NCBI GenBank assembly: GCA_013365325.1
Contig: JABVXV010000046.1
Location: forward strand, 277,999 to 341,998
Reading direction: 5' to 3'
DNA length: 64,000 nucleotides
From: Dipetalonema caudispina
Lineage: Eukaryota; Nematoda; Chromadorea; Rhabditida; Onchocercidae
The position numbers and the translations under genes are program-made. The notes below the pieces were generated by a model. That model was not told where the DNA came from and searched no databases. It saw nothing but the letters and a program-made list of their open reading frames with translations. Shown in pieces: positions 1 to 13,200 of the stretch (the first letter of the stretch is position 1; each line of letters opens with the position of its first letter).

Positions 1-16
1 CCTAAAAAGGACCTAC

Positions 17-133
17 CTCAATTTTGAGGGTAGTTATTTTCGTTTCGCCAGTTTTTTCGTAAGCGTCCAAATCAATGCTCATTTGTGGCGGAATGTTAAA
101 ATTATACGGAGAATCCTTGTCACGTTGCCGTTC
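17..133 (-). CDS. zfh-2: zfh-2 exon: end of homeodomain 1 and PYNF linker
   Basis: This is the last zfh-2 exon in the window: 39 codons, phase 0 at both ends (residues 1214-1252). It opens with [16 protein letters not shown], the conserved tail directly after the first homeodomain in ZFHX proteins, and ends with TKITTLKIE, which corresponds to the family's linker toward the second homeodomain. The acceptor is TTTTTAG at 134 and the donor is GTAGGT at 11-16, so the gene continues to the left. Confidence 0.93.
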
Positions 134-3100
134 CTAAAAATTAAAAACTTGTCCAAAAAAACATCAAATTATAGTTGAAGGACGTAAAAAGAAATAAATA
201 AAAAACGATTTGTATTATCATTCTTCAAACACTGTGCATTCCAAAAGAAAAATTAAGATAACGAATCATTTATTCACTGTCATTAAGTAAAAAAGTGAAT
301 AATTACATTACCCTACTTTAAAATAAATTATGACCTTAAACAGTGTATTGCGGAACCAGTGTTTTATAACTTTTTCTGGGAGCTGCGCTTTTACAGACAT
401 TTCCTTGATTTGTTGTTCACTTGGTGAATTATTGATGTCGAAGTACTGCCGCAAAATTTTCAGCTGATCATCAGTTATCCGTGTTCGAGCTCTTTTAGCT
501 GGTGATGCACTTTGAACTGCTAAAGAACGAGAAATTAAAAAGAAATGAATAAAAAAAACAGTGAAAATTAAGTGAAAAGACGAGAGAATGAACGTAAGCC
601 AAAGCAGTAATAATTGTTAAAGTAATCTCATTCTGCAACCCTGCCTTCATATATCACATTTTCTGAATCCTTCAACATACCATGTGGTACAGTTGTAGCA
701 GCATTCTGTGGTACAGAAAAAAGTGGATTTGTAAAAAAATCAGGTGGCATCAGCGGCATGAAAGGATTTGGCATAAACGGAAATCCAAGCATGCTCATCA
801 TCGCCAACTGACTATTCAGATCAGGTGAATCCTTAGACGTCGACGGCCGAGGCGTAGCACCAGCTGAACTAGATCGTGTGTCCTCTTTCAGCTTCTTCGC
901 CTAAATTTGTCGATTTAAAATAAAATTGAAATTTCACATCAATTTTTTGATCTTTTGTATATTTTATTCTAACTCACCGAGGTGCATTTCCAATCAAACA
1001 ACTTCCGAATTTGCGTTTTTCCTACAGTCTATTAGCCAAATAATGATCGTTTTTGCACGGTATGGAGGACTTTTCTTTGACTAGGAAAGCAAAAGAACTC
1101 TTTCTCTGCATGGAATAATTTTTTCGCAGCAAACTGTAGAGAAGCAGGAATTTCCAAAGTCATCATGTCTTATGACATTGTGCAATTCTTAAAGCTTTCC
1201 GCAGATTTGAAAATCATTTATTAGAATGATATATAGAATCCTACCTCAAGTATGTACTTATCATCCTCGGTTGTAGCTGAAGCCGTTGCCGCTTGACTGA
1301 ATAAACATCCATGATCAGTGTTTAGTTCAGCGCCGTGACTACTACTTAGCGGTAGTTCATCCCTTCCCAACGTCCTCTTTTTACTAGCAGGTACTGCAAT
1401 CGGTGTTGTGGCAGGTACCGTGGTACCCTGCTGTTCAACACTCAAATCGCTCTCGTCATTCTCCTTTTCTTCGCTTTCATCCAATGCCTCGTGCAATCGT
1501 TTGGCAAATTTTTCAATTTCTATCACCGGTACGGTATTTTCATGTATCTGAAATAACTGTTCGGTTGTATTAATATTTCGCGATATCGATCTCAAAAGTT
1601 TATATGGTTTTAATTATAGCTTTTTAGACAGTATGCTGAGAATGATTAGCAGATTATGAGGAGTAATGCCAGGAAGTGACTAGGTATCAAGAATAAATGC
1701 CGAGAAGAAACCAGTTGTGGAAGTGAACAAGTCCAGAAATACGATGACTTGATGCAGAAAGACGATTGATTGATTAACCAATAAAAATTCTTCCCTACCT
1801 CTTCATAATGAGCTTTGAGCACCCAGATACTGCTAAAGATTTTGTTGCACTTTATGCACTCGGCACGGCTTAAATCCGGAATGGATTCATCCGGCAGTGT
1901 GTCCAATTTGCGCCGCGGTTGCTCTAAACCTTCATTATATTGCATCACCACATCGAAACCTGGAAAGTCTGTGCTTGAAGTCAGTAACGCTCCTAAAATT
2001 TCGTCACTAAAAATATTACTGTTGTTACTGAACTTATTTAATTCCTAAGATGAAAATTAAATATCTAGCGAAAGAAGAAAGCTCGAGAATGCCAACAGTA
2101 AACCAATGCATTCTATGAAAAACAACTAAAAACAGCAACTCAGCTAACCATAGGTTTCAAGCATTTTGCGAAAAGCAACGCCGGTACGAGGGGTTCGCTC
2201 ATCATCGATGGACTGTTCATTGGTTACTTTTGCTGTCGTTGCAGCACCATCGGTTGAAATCGGTAATTGCCCTGTAAGATATGTAGTGATGTTTTAGTTA
2301 CATAAGACACATCCTTTTGCCTCAATACGAGTAGGGCCTCACAAATTGTGCAATTCAAGCTTTGCACAAGATAAAGAAATTAGTTATAAAACAGGTGGGA
2401 TAGAGAAAGACTCAAGAAAAAAACACACGGAGATCTAGAATAATTTGTGATTGTTCGTTTGATAGCAATTGATCAATTTTCTTAGAAAATTCAGGTGGAA
2501 TGAGCGGAATAATTAAAAAACAACGGTACTTCCGTATCCCAAATTCTATCAGAACTTGAAAGGAAAAATCTAAAATGAATGAGAAAAAAGTAAGAAAACA
2601 TTGCTGCATGCATGTTCATTCACTAACAGATTTTCATACCAAACGAAAAGGGAGCCAAAAAAACCAAAGAAAAGAGGAATCTGTAACTGAAGTGTGTAGT
2701 CTCTCGGAACTTTTATCACTTATGATTAAAGAGAGGGAATCAATGAAAAAACCAAATCTGACAACTCCAAATTGTGGAATCAGCTGAACCTAACGTATGC
2801 TATTGTAAGGAAGTGAATGGAATTAAAACAATTTCGTATTCCATAGAGCACCTCTCTCAGTCGAACGGCAGTAATCAGGAATTCGTTTTTAAGCACTTCA
2901 TACTTCAGTGAATTACAAGCGGTTCTGTTCCGGTTCTGCAAGAAAGCTAGTTAACGCGTAGAAACAACTAACTCAATGTTCCAAATGGGGCAATGATAGG
3001 TGGAAATCCAGCAGCTATGCTTGCTAATGCACTCTGAGCTTGAGAAGCTGCCGCTGCTGGGATATCATTCGGTAGAGCAGTCTGACCAGCGGATGCTATC

Positions 3101-4191
3101 GATAGAAGCTGCGCCATATTCAACATGTTGATCATCGCTAAAGCTGACTGCTGTTGTTGCTCCAACCCATTCTGTAACAGTGAACTTTCTGAGTTGATAA
3201 ATCAATTATTTCTCGAATCTCAGCATTCTCATTCCCGGTAGAGAAATTCCTTCATACATCTGTGGATAAGTACTGAAGAGCCGGTAAAGGTCATCATGTC
3301 GGGATTTATTGTCTACAACATGTACCAGCTGGAAAGGTTATTGGTTGCAGCTTTTTCAAATAAATTATTTGAATCATACCAAAACTGAAACAAATTCCGG
3401 AACACTTCATGTTATATACGATTTATTTTAAAATGAAACTAAAATAATTGAAAAGTACGCAAAGGACAGAGTAAAGCTAACTGTTACAGTGAAACACATC
3501 GCATTACCGAGAGGATATCGGCCAACTATGATCAATATAAGCAATCCATGGGATAATTCAATGTTGACTTTTTGATGTCACTTCATATCTTATCAGATGG
3601 TGAATGTTAATGTGGGAACTTAACTAATTGAGTGCTTGAGAGATTTAAAAAAATTTATGGATATTATTAAGGAAAATAGTACTGTTGCAGAGTGCAGATA
3701 TTGTTGTGCACTTTAAATATCTCCAGTAACAGGGAATTTTAAGCTTCCAATCTTTCGAGCCTCGGTTTTTTCAAATTGAAATTTCAATACAGTTAGTTTT
3801 GTGTAAAACAATGAGAAGCAGTAGAGAGAGAGAGAGAAAGAAAGAAAGAAAGACAAATAGAATGAGGAAGGTATAAGATGGCTTTAATATCGGTTCTCTC
3901 CTACAAAATAGTCAAAATTTTGTGAACTATTTCTTTTTAGATTTCTTGAAATTTTCTTTATTATCTTAGAAAAATGAAATCCAAAAATTGACATAAAAAA
4001 GATTTGCACTAGCAATAACCTGTGTATAACAAATTGATCGAATCACTTAATGCAACTAACGAACAATATATGTCTATCTGTCCTGTCCTATATACAAACA
4101 TATACACGCGTCGTACATGATTTATCATTTATCCGTCAGATTATACGGTAATTATTCTGATGGTTAAATGCCCACGAGAGGGTGAAATTGA

Positions 4192-4223
<32 letters not shown>

Positions 4224-7200
4224 CATTTGTGAAGAAATAATTGCATTATAAAGAGAGGTAAGATTAGTAACATAAAGAGACAATGAGGATGATAGAGGGT
4301 GAGGATTTGAAACAATGCAGAGAATATGCTATTGTCAACAGGAAGGGAGAGAAAAATGATGAAATGAAGCCGATTGAGCTGTCACAAATTCCTCATAATT
4401 CAGTAGAAGGGAGTGAAATGTAATATGTAAATGGTCGACGAAACTTTATCGGTAGATACCGATTCGCGGCCTATTTCCGCACAAGATACGAGGGATGCAC
4501 TATCCGTGATACAATCATTTGGTGGAGAATACTAACCTTTAGAGTAGCAAAAGAAAGCTTTCTCTCAGTAGTAAAGAGATCAACTGGAAGTGACGGCATC
4601 AAAAAATCATGAAACTTCAGACAATGTAGAAAAGTACGGCGCAATAGCAGGCGTGCATGCATGCATGTACAGTCATACTCCTTGCATAATCAGGAATTCA
4701 TTTCCATATAATATCATGTTTCACTGTGATGAAATTTAACAGCTCACACATAAATACTTGGAGTTTAAGATTAAAAGTTCCCAAGCATCTCTTATCTGAA
4801 AATGAGGGAAAATCAATGGGAAGCAACCGGAGCACCATCACCAACTATCCCCACTACCTCAGTCATCCCACTTGATTAAAGTGTTGAAAATTGTGAGAGG
4901 AGGAGGAGGAGGAAAAGAAGGGAGTGCAGTGGGAAAGAATACAATAATAAATTCAATGATTAATTCTGTAAACTTTTTGCCATGTGAATTAAAATTGAGG
5001 TTTAAATCTGTAAAAAAAGAATATTCAACAATTAGCAGCATTCTTTCCCAAAACACTATTCTTACTACAGTACAGAAACATTACAACTGCTACGAAAGTA
5101 TTACGGAAGCTTTTGGAAATGCAATGTTGAGATGATATGACATCATCGATTAATGCTTGAGATTTTATGATGCATAGTTCCTGAAGGTTGTAATATGCTA
5201 TCATTGGCAATAACTTACTGCAGTAGTACTGTATTTTTTGTAATCTTAAATGTTATGGCTATACCATGAGATGTGAGATGCTTTGAAATTCAGTAAGAAA
5301 TACGATAAATTTGCAGTAACAAGGAAGATAGAAGATGAGGTATGAAAATTTTTTGCAATAAAAGCTCGTGAAAACGTGGAAATGCAACCCGAACAACTAA
5401 GTATTACAAGTATGTCATTAACAACAGTGAAGTGGCACTGAAGGAGATAGAGAGAGTAGTTTAACTTTTCTTTCAACGTGTATATTCTGTAACCAGTAAC
5501 ACAAGATGACACGGAAATTTGATAAACAACTGACTATCAGGTAAATTTTTTCCAAAAAAAGTGGATGTACCTGCAATGGATCAGTGGTAGGATCATGTTT
5601 AGTAGCTAATTCAGCTAATACCGTTTGTGCTGGACCACCTGGTTGCTCTACAATCGATTTGCAGCCATCAATTTCACCTTGTGCTAAGAGTTCTGCTATT
5701 TTAGTTAAGCGCGATTGATGTGCAACAGACCTGGAAAGTTCAAAACGTATCCGATGACCAAAATCATACCACACTACTGATCCAATTATTGGTTGATGTC
5801 TAAGGACAGCACCTACGTCTGAGTAAATATAATATGTCACATCAGAAGAGCAGAATATCAAGACTTTTTTAGCTCGAGAAACTATCATGATGTATAGTTC
5901 GAAAAAAAAAAAATATATATATATATATAGCAATACTTCTGTCCTTTAAAAAACAATCGCAAATTTTTAGATGTTACAATGAAAGAAGCCTTCAGTTATT
6001 TGCCATTTTGAGATGACTAATGCTAAACTATGAAATGCGGAGTTTTGAAAAGTAGTAATCATGCAGTGATAAAAGAATGCACTACAGTTTAAAGCCTTCA
6101 AATACCTTATATGTATATCTAAAGTAGAACCCTGTCCATAACCCAATTTGCATAGATTACATTTGAACGGTTTTGAGCCTCCCTGTAATGCTTGGGAACT
6201 TGTTGAGGCTTGCAGTGCTGCCAAAATCTGAAAAGCAATTCTGAAATTATTGGTAATTTATTGAATCAATTTAGCTATTTCCATAAAATGATTTGAGTTT
6301 AAATAAGAAGTGAGAGATCAAAAAGGAAAAAGAAAGGAAAATTCTAACCTGTGCGCTAGGTTGAAAATTATTCGACTGTTCCTCGAGCATTTTCTTAGCC
6401 TTATGAAGATGTGCTACTGAATTATAATGCATCAACAATTGATGCTTTTGCTCAAAATTCTCCTTGCACAGTTCACACTTGAAGGGTCTGGAAGTGTAAC
6501 TCATACCACTAGTAATTATTTCGAATAACAGGATTCAGAACACTCAATCCGCTGTCAATAATCATAGCAATGTATAACAAGCAAGTATTATGAAGATGCA
6601 CGATTCTTGAATAAAAATGATGCATTTTCGAACTTTTGGAATCTTTCAAACTTTTCTGAAAAATTAGCAATCCAAAAAATTTAAATTAATGTATTTATGA
6701 AATTGGATTAATGAAGAGACCTTAACGGATCAACGTGATTGGTCTCCATTTTATCATCGATCGATGCTTCGACTGACTGGGAATGGTAAGAGCTTGTAGT
6801 TGGTGAACTGTAAGTTTTACCTGAAACAACAGTTTTTGATACAAACATCATTCAATCATTAAGAGTAGAAAAATGTATGATTACTAAATTCTGATGGAAT
6901 GTTAGTTCTGTGGAAGCTCACTACGGCATACTAGCAATATTGGGAAGCATCCGGTCAATTCGGGGAAACATAATTATAGTGTTATACATTCAGTTCATCC
7001 GACAGATCTCAGAAATATTAAGAAAAGAGTTTACAGTTCAAGGTAGCGGTTTGGGGAAAATTCTAAATAAGTAGAGAAACATTCAAAGAAAAAAAAAAAT
7101 AGAAAACTGACCATTGGTGTGTTCCTGAGCATTGTGCCTTTTCAGTAATTCATGAGAGCGGAAACTTTGATCACATTTGGTACAACGGGTACTGGACCGG

Positions 7201-10200
7201 AATGTGTGATGCAAAGTGTGACTGGCAAGACGTTGTTCGGTACGAAATGCCAACGAGCACTGTGAGCAATGGTAACGGTAGATTTGCCGATCCGTTTTCT
7301 TTTTCGAACTGTAAATTTGACTGCTCATTGATAACAGATTATTATGAATAATAACGTGACAACGCTGACACCAACAATGATAATCATAACTATGACAACG
7401 ATAACAGTGACAAAAACAATACTGATACCATGTTGACTACTGGTTTCTGGACTGGGAACGGACTAGTGCAGATTAAAAATTTAGTGTGCTTTGCATATGT
7501 TAAGTTTAATTGTAATAATGATAATGATATGTTGACGAGAGTAACAATGGAGCTATTATTTAAATTAGTGATAACAAGGAGGCAAGCTCCACATAGTTAC
7601 CAGACCATCAGTTAAATCTATAAACAACTTTTAGTGCTACGGCAATGATCAACAAATTTAGAGAAATTTTATTTTCTCTCGTCGTTAATAAATGAATTAT
7701 AAAAATGTAGAAATAAATTAACAATTGTAAACAGCCGTTCAGACTAACAGAAAGATCTATTCGGAGTAGACATTCTGACTACAAAATGATACAATAAATA
7801 AATCAAAAGTATGAAGCATCAGCAACCACATAAACGGCTTTCCTTTTCTCATTAGCAATTCCAATTAAACTCCAAAACTAGGGGGCAGGAGGAGCGTCTC
7901 CTGTGATATTGAACCTCTCTTCTCCCTATCCCTTACAACAATAATTGCATCGATGCCGGTGTGGTGAATTATGAGCTATTAGACTTCGTGAGCTAATGCA
8001 AATTTAAAGAATTTTAATTCAAGGCAATGCCAACCAGGACAATCATTGCCACTATCTTCTAACATGCGAGAAAAAGTACTTCAGAAACGATATCGATATT
8101 TCAAGGCTTTGAAATCAAGTTAAATAGTAAAAAATTTTTAGAAATACCAAGACCAAACTTTCCGACCATGTAAATATCAGCTTTTGAATAAATGAGAGAA
8201 CTCATTCATGCCTCAGAAAATAGACACGAACATAATTTCTGAAACAGATTTTAAGCCATCGAATTCCGTGTTGCATCAAAAGTGAGGAACATAAGATCCA
8301 AATCAAGAACAAAGTACTCCGAGTTCACAAGCCTTGTAATTCCTAGCAATCATCTGAATACAACTCAAAACAAATTGGCATATTCGGTAGAGAATACGTT
8401 TCGTGTCATCTGTTTCAGGATTCCAGACATGCTTGTCAACTTCATTACCATATTTTAATCAGGTGAATAAAAGAGATTTAGAAAACTGTAAAAAAGCTAT
8501 AAAATGCTTATTATTAAGAACACTTTTGCGTATTAAAAACTTGCAGTTGTTGAACAAGCGCTACTAAACTGTACGCTTTACGCATTTCAATATTTCTTAT
8601 TCGAAAAAAAATTGGTGAAAGAAAGCTATGTCATTTTTTGGATTTAAGAGTTTATAAAAGAGATTGTTTTAAGAATTTGCATATTTCAGATAGGATTAAG
8701 AATAATAGCTCTTGTTAGAAACTGAAAAAAGAAGCTAATCCAAATTAAAAAGATAGAAAAAAGCTAATATATTATCCCCCACATTTAAGAATTAGAGAAG
8801 AGAAAGCCATTCCCGTAGCGATCATGATGAATTTACAGAGAAGGAAGAATGGACCAAAAGCTATTTTTCTTTGAAATATGAAATCGAGCAATCATTCCTC
8901 AACTTCAAAACTATTTTCATCATCACGTAATGTCAGGTGTATTTTTGGTATTTTTTTTTTGTAAAAGATAATTTAAAGATAATCGATGTTTTTAGCACCA
9001 GCATGCAACACTGATGCTAAAAGCAAGCTGTGTTATGTTTGCTTGCTGAGACGAATAATATTGTTGCACAAAGATAGATCAGACCTCTGTTAACATCTCA
9101 AACATTTACTATATTCGTTGGAACATGCAATTAAAAACTGTACTGAGTGATTTTAACGGACCAATAAAATAGAACTTTCACTCCTCGGAGACGAATAGCT
9201 AATTAAGAAAGATTAAAGATGAAGTTGGAAATCAGATTCAAACTTTTAAAAAATGGAAAGAAATAGAAGGGGTACCATCTTAATCGAGCGCATTGCTTGT
9301 TACAACATAAACAATTGGTGGAATTATGGAAATTAGTGCAAACCGAAGGGAATGGGATGAGGAAACGGAAAAGGGTACAACATCAACCCCTATCAAATGA
9401 TACGGCTGGGAAAATGGCTGTAAAAAACAGGCAGATTTCGAACCACTAAAACGCCGCTACTGCTTTTCCCCCTTACAAAAATACGTCATGAATGAAATAG
9501 GGCATTTTATGAAAAGTGAGCTCCCTTGTGACAAGCAAAAATTGCATCGAACGTATATCATATCATACGCGTTTTTTGATGATGGGCAACATATATGACT
9601 TTTTAAATTTTTAATTTCCGGCACTTATCTCCTCACTCCGTTACCAGGCTCATTTCGAATAGCCTGTTAGAGCCAACCTTACCTATTGATAAACTGCTTT
9701 CTTAACCTTAAAACACAGTTGCATTTCCAATGCTTGTCGATTTCGTAATTTTTCCACTTCTAATTCTAACAAATTTGAACCCTTACTAATCATTAAACCT
9801 ATTGCAATTTGTTAATAGTCCTTTGTTTCTTAAACGACAAACATAATCAAATAGAGGTGTTTCATACTGTACAAGAAAAAGTTATTTTTAAGATATGGAA
9901 TATCTTTAAGAGATATGCTTAAGTCTAGCACGAATATTGAAAATACGATGTGAATCTTGAGCGATATTAATATATTGGGATTGGAAGGACGATCATCAAA
10001 AAGCACTTTTGATTCTTTCTGTAAATTTTGAACTTCATATAGTGAAAATGGATGAGCCCACTAATTATCATTAGGCCTACGCATTCTCCACCAACAATCA
10101 TTCCTTCGATTTAACCAGCTGCTGCTAGTATTTTTCATAAGATTATCATGAATTGATTGAAGATTTTTCTAATTTCCATCGTATAAATGGGTAAATGCTC

Positions 10201-13200
10201 AAGTTATTCTATAATCAAGATGTGGCTTGTGACAAAAGCATATATGTATGTTTACGCTTTGCCCTAGTAAAAATATATGGGTATTCTTCTAGATTTTCAG
10301 TAATAATATCTCATTTTGATTTATAGTAAATAAAAATACACGTTAAATTCATTCGAACTGATTTATGAGAAAAAGATTTGGAGGGTTACCTCTTATCAGA
10401 TGTTGAATCGTTGAGCAGACTCGATGACGCAGTACTCAAAAGCAGCCGCTCAATTGCCTCTTCCGCTATCTTATGCTCCTGAAATTAAATTATGATGTAA
10501 CCCAAAACCAGTACATCCAAAATTTTGAAATTAAAAGCACTGATAATTAGTCTTCACAGATTCCGCAGCTGTCAATAAGTCACCTGAGGTGATTTCGCAA
10601 TCAACAAGAATGATATTTTTAAAGACTGAAACATGCAGAATATAGAAGCAGCAGGTGTGTTACAGCATTTTGCTGTATGGGTAGAAATTAAATGGCCGAA
10701 GATTCGTAGTGCAATCGTTGTTGGATGGTATATTAGTGAAGGGTGATTTTATTAGTATTCAAAATCAGGTTTTCAAGCTTGCCCTCTTAGTCTACAAACA
10801 AATTACCTCCATAAATTGAAATTTTGTTCACGTTGCTTATTCATTAGCTTAATGGAAAAATTGATGCGATCGTTGCTTCTATGGAAACTTAACTGCACTC
10901 CCTTTTTTTACAAAAAGTAATTGAATATCATTTTTCGAATCCAATTTCATTTCTAAATTTACTCTTAGCATCTAAGTATTTAATTGTCATAGCTTAATGA
11001 AGTAATTTTATAGCTAAAACTGACATATGATGTCCAAAATGTCAATTACGAACTCTTTTGCAATGAGAATGGTGTCGTCCAATGAGTCATCATTCCTTTA
11101 GTTGAATATAAGCAAAATATCACTGAGATGTCTATTATCTTTATTATTTCGCTAAAGACAAAAATACTATAAGTAACCTTATTTTTCAAATTCTAGATAA
11201 ATTTTGGAATGGAGGAAGAAGAACACGGCAGAGACATGTTGCCAGCTGCAGCACTTAACATAATCAGCAAAAAAGGTAAAAAGGGAATGAAGTTAATAAG
11301 TGCTTTAAAACAATAAACGAATTTCTCGGGCAAATGACTGTCAATAATCCAAGTAGTATTTGCAGTGATTATTTCATTTCCAAATGGGCAATTCTTTTCT
11401 TCTGAGATGCCATGAAAAACGGAGAGAAAATTAAAAAAAGTAAATGTTAAGTCTTTTAGACTTTCGCAGTAGAAATATTTAAAGGCGAAGAGTTTTGTCC
11501 AAAAATTGAACAAGAATATGACTAAGTAAAAATATCCAAATATAGAAGGCACACTAACCTAATCTTTTTACTCCTCCTAACCCATAATTTCAAAAGCAAG
11601 CTTCGAACAGGGATGCATTATTATCCTATGACAGCAAACCTATGCAACTAGAAGCTGTATTAAGCTTGAAACAATACAGATCCATATACTCTATAGGATG
11701 TGTCAACATCATCTTGATATAATCTTACAAAGTTTTGGACTAGTTTCAGATATTTAAGGATTATTTTCAGGATAATGATTCAAAGAGAGCAGAGTGAAAT
11801 TCGTTCAACGGACCACTATCGTTATGTTATATTTCTAGCATATTAGGAAGAAATTATTCAAATGGATTGGTAAAAAGAGAACGATACCTCAGCAAGGTGT
11901 GTACGCAATTCGATACATTTGCATGGACAGAGAGGACACAGTTCAGCCATCGCTGGCTCACCATCGGTCTTCGTTGAATGTACCACTCTTTTGTGCTCAC
12001 TAAATTCTGTTTTCGTTTCTGAAATGATACATTAGTCCAATCTATTCTTGATATTTTTAAATGAATATGAGAAGTAGAAAGAGCCTGTTTGGTTCAATGC
12101 AATAAGTGAATTTCCATCAGTACTTTGCCAGTTTTCAAAAAAAAAAAAGATATTGTCTGATTTTTTGGTGGTGTATAATCCTGGGAGAAATACTCGGGTA
12201 CGAAGAGAATTTTCTAACCACTAATCAAATGTATCATCAATTCTAGAAGGTTTCATTAGAAATAAAATCGGACATCCAGTCATTTTATACTGATATTTGG
12301 CTTTCGGACTTTACAAAGAAAAAATTGCAGCATGATACGAATAATGTCTACAATCAGATGATAATGACTGCGTCTCCAGAAGTATCGGTACACTTATTAC
12401 ATCCTCGAATACGTTAATAGTTGAAGAATTTAAGCGAAGTTTGAATTCAGTAAAAGGTAGACAAAAGATAACTGCTTAATATACTTGAAAAAATTTTTTT
12501 TAATGGAAAAAAAACAGCCATTAAAAAATAAAATAAAACATGTAGGGAAGATGAAGAAGTTAAAGAAAATGGGAGAGAACTTAGAAGACAGTACAGTAAA
12601 GTACGGGGAATTGCAGGAGAACAGTAAAATTAGAACATATGTCGACTGAGACAAGCAAAGAAGCATTTTCTAAATTGAAATTAAAAGAAACAATTAGGCA
12701 ACCAACGTCTCAAACACTCAAGCACTAATTACCCAAATGTCAACACTGCAGAACAAAAGCATTCGTAACGTGTACTTTGTTCTAATCATATATCATGCTA
12801 TCAATGACCCAAAAGTTGCAATAGTATAATATTGCTCATCCAAAAATCAGCTATTTTTCGTGTCTCGTAAGACCGAGAGAAGATAACAGACAGAAAATTG
12901 GCCTATCAAGGGAAAATATTCCTTGGTTTCAGAAGCATTTTGAAAGATTCTACATTATTTGTTTTTTTCTCCAGGGAAGTTTTTTTTCTCTAAAAATTCT
13001 GAAAAAAAAAAAAGAGTGTGAAAAGAAAAAGAATTTACTGCTTAACTCTCTTCGATCAATCCTGAAGGAATAGGTGTAATGAAAAGAGAGACGTTGAGAA
13101 GATAGTGTAAAATCAAGTGGCGTAAACCGGAAGATTGGATTAAGATTGGTATTCATATTATCTTCTATCTCTGAAAAAAAATTTCCTTCCTACTAACTGA

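Larger units (their letters stand above)
3172..5570 (-). other. zfh-2 intron with GA microsatellites
   Basis: This 2.4-kb intron holds two GA-rich arrays (3822-3852 and 4192-4220) and a short GCAT array near 4655-4668. I found no exon or RNA gene. Confidence 0.75.

Noticed and set aside
978..1021. 44-base exon-like segment with a good GTGAGT donor in a zfh-2 intron
   Set aside because: Insertion between exons 1245 and 681 breaks the reading frame, while direct joining of those exons is in phase. Its acceptor is also poor.
1993..2044. Longer version of the exon at 1799
   Set aside because: Open in frame, but joining it to exon 2149 in phase 1 produces an immediate stop; the 1992 boundary fits both phase and homology.
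5731..5818. Leftward exon 5571 extended to an upstream acceptor (CTCAG)
   Set aside because: The frame stays open, but the phase then fails to match the exon at 6106 and the split finger would be lost.
7309..7331. ATG upstream of the two-finger exon as a start codon (MSSQIYSS)
   Set aside because: The TTTACAG acceptor between the ATG and the fingers fits the upstream exon phase, so the ATG is probably intronic.
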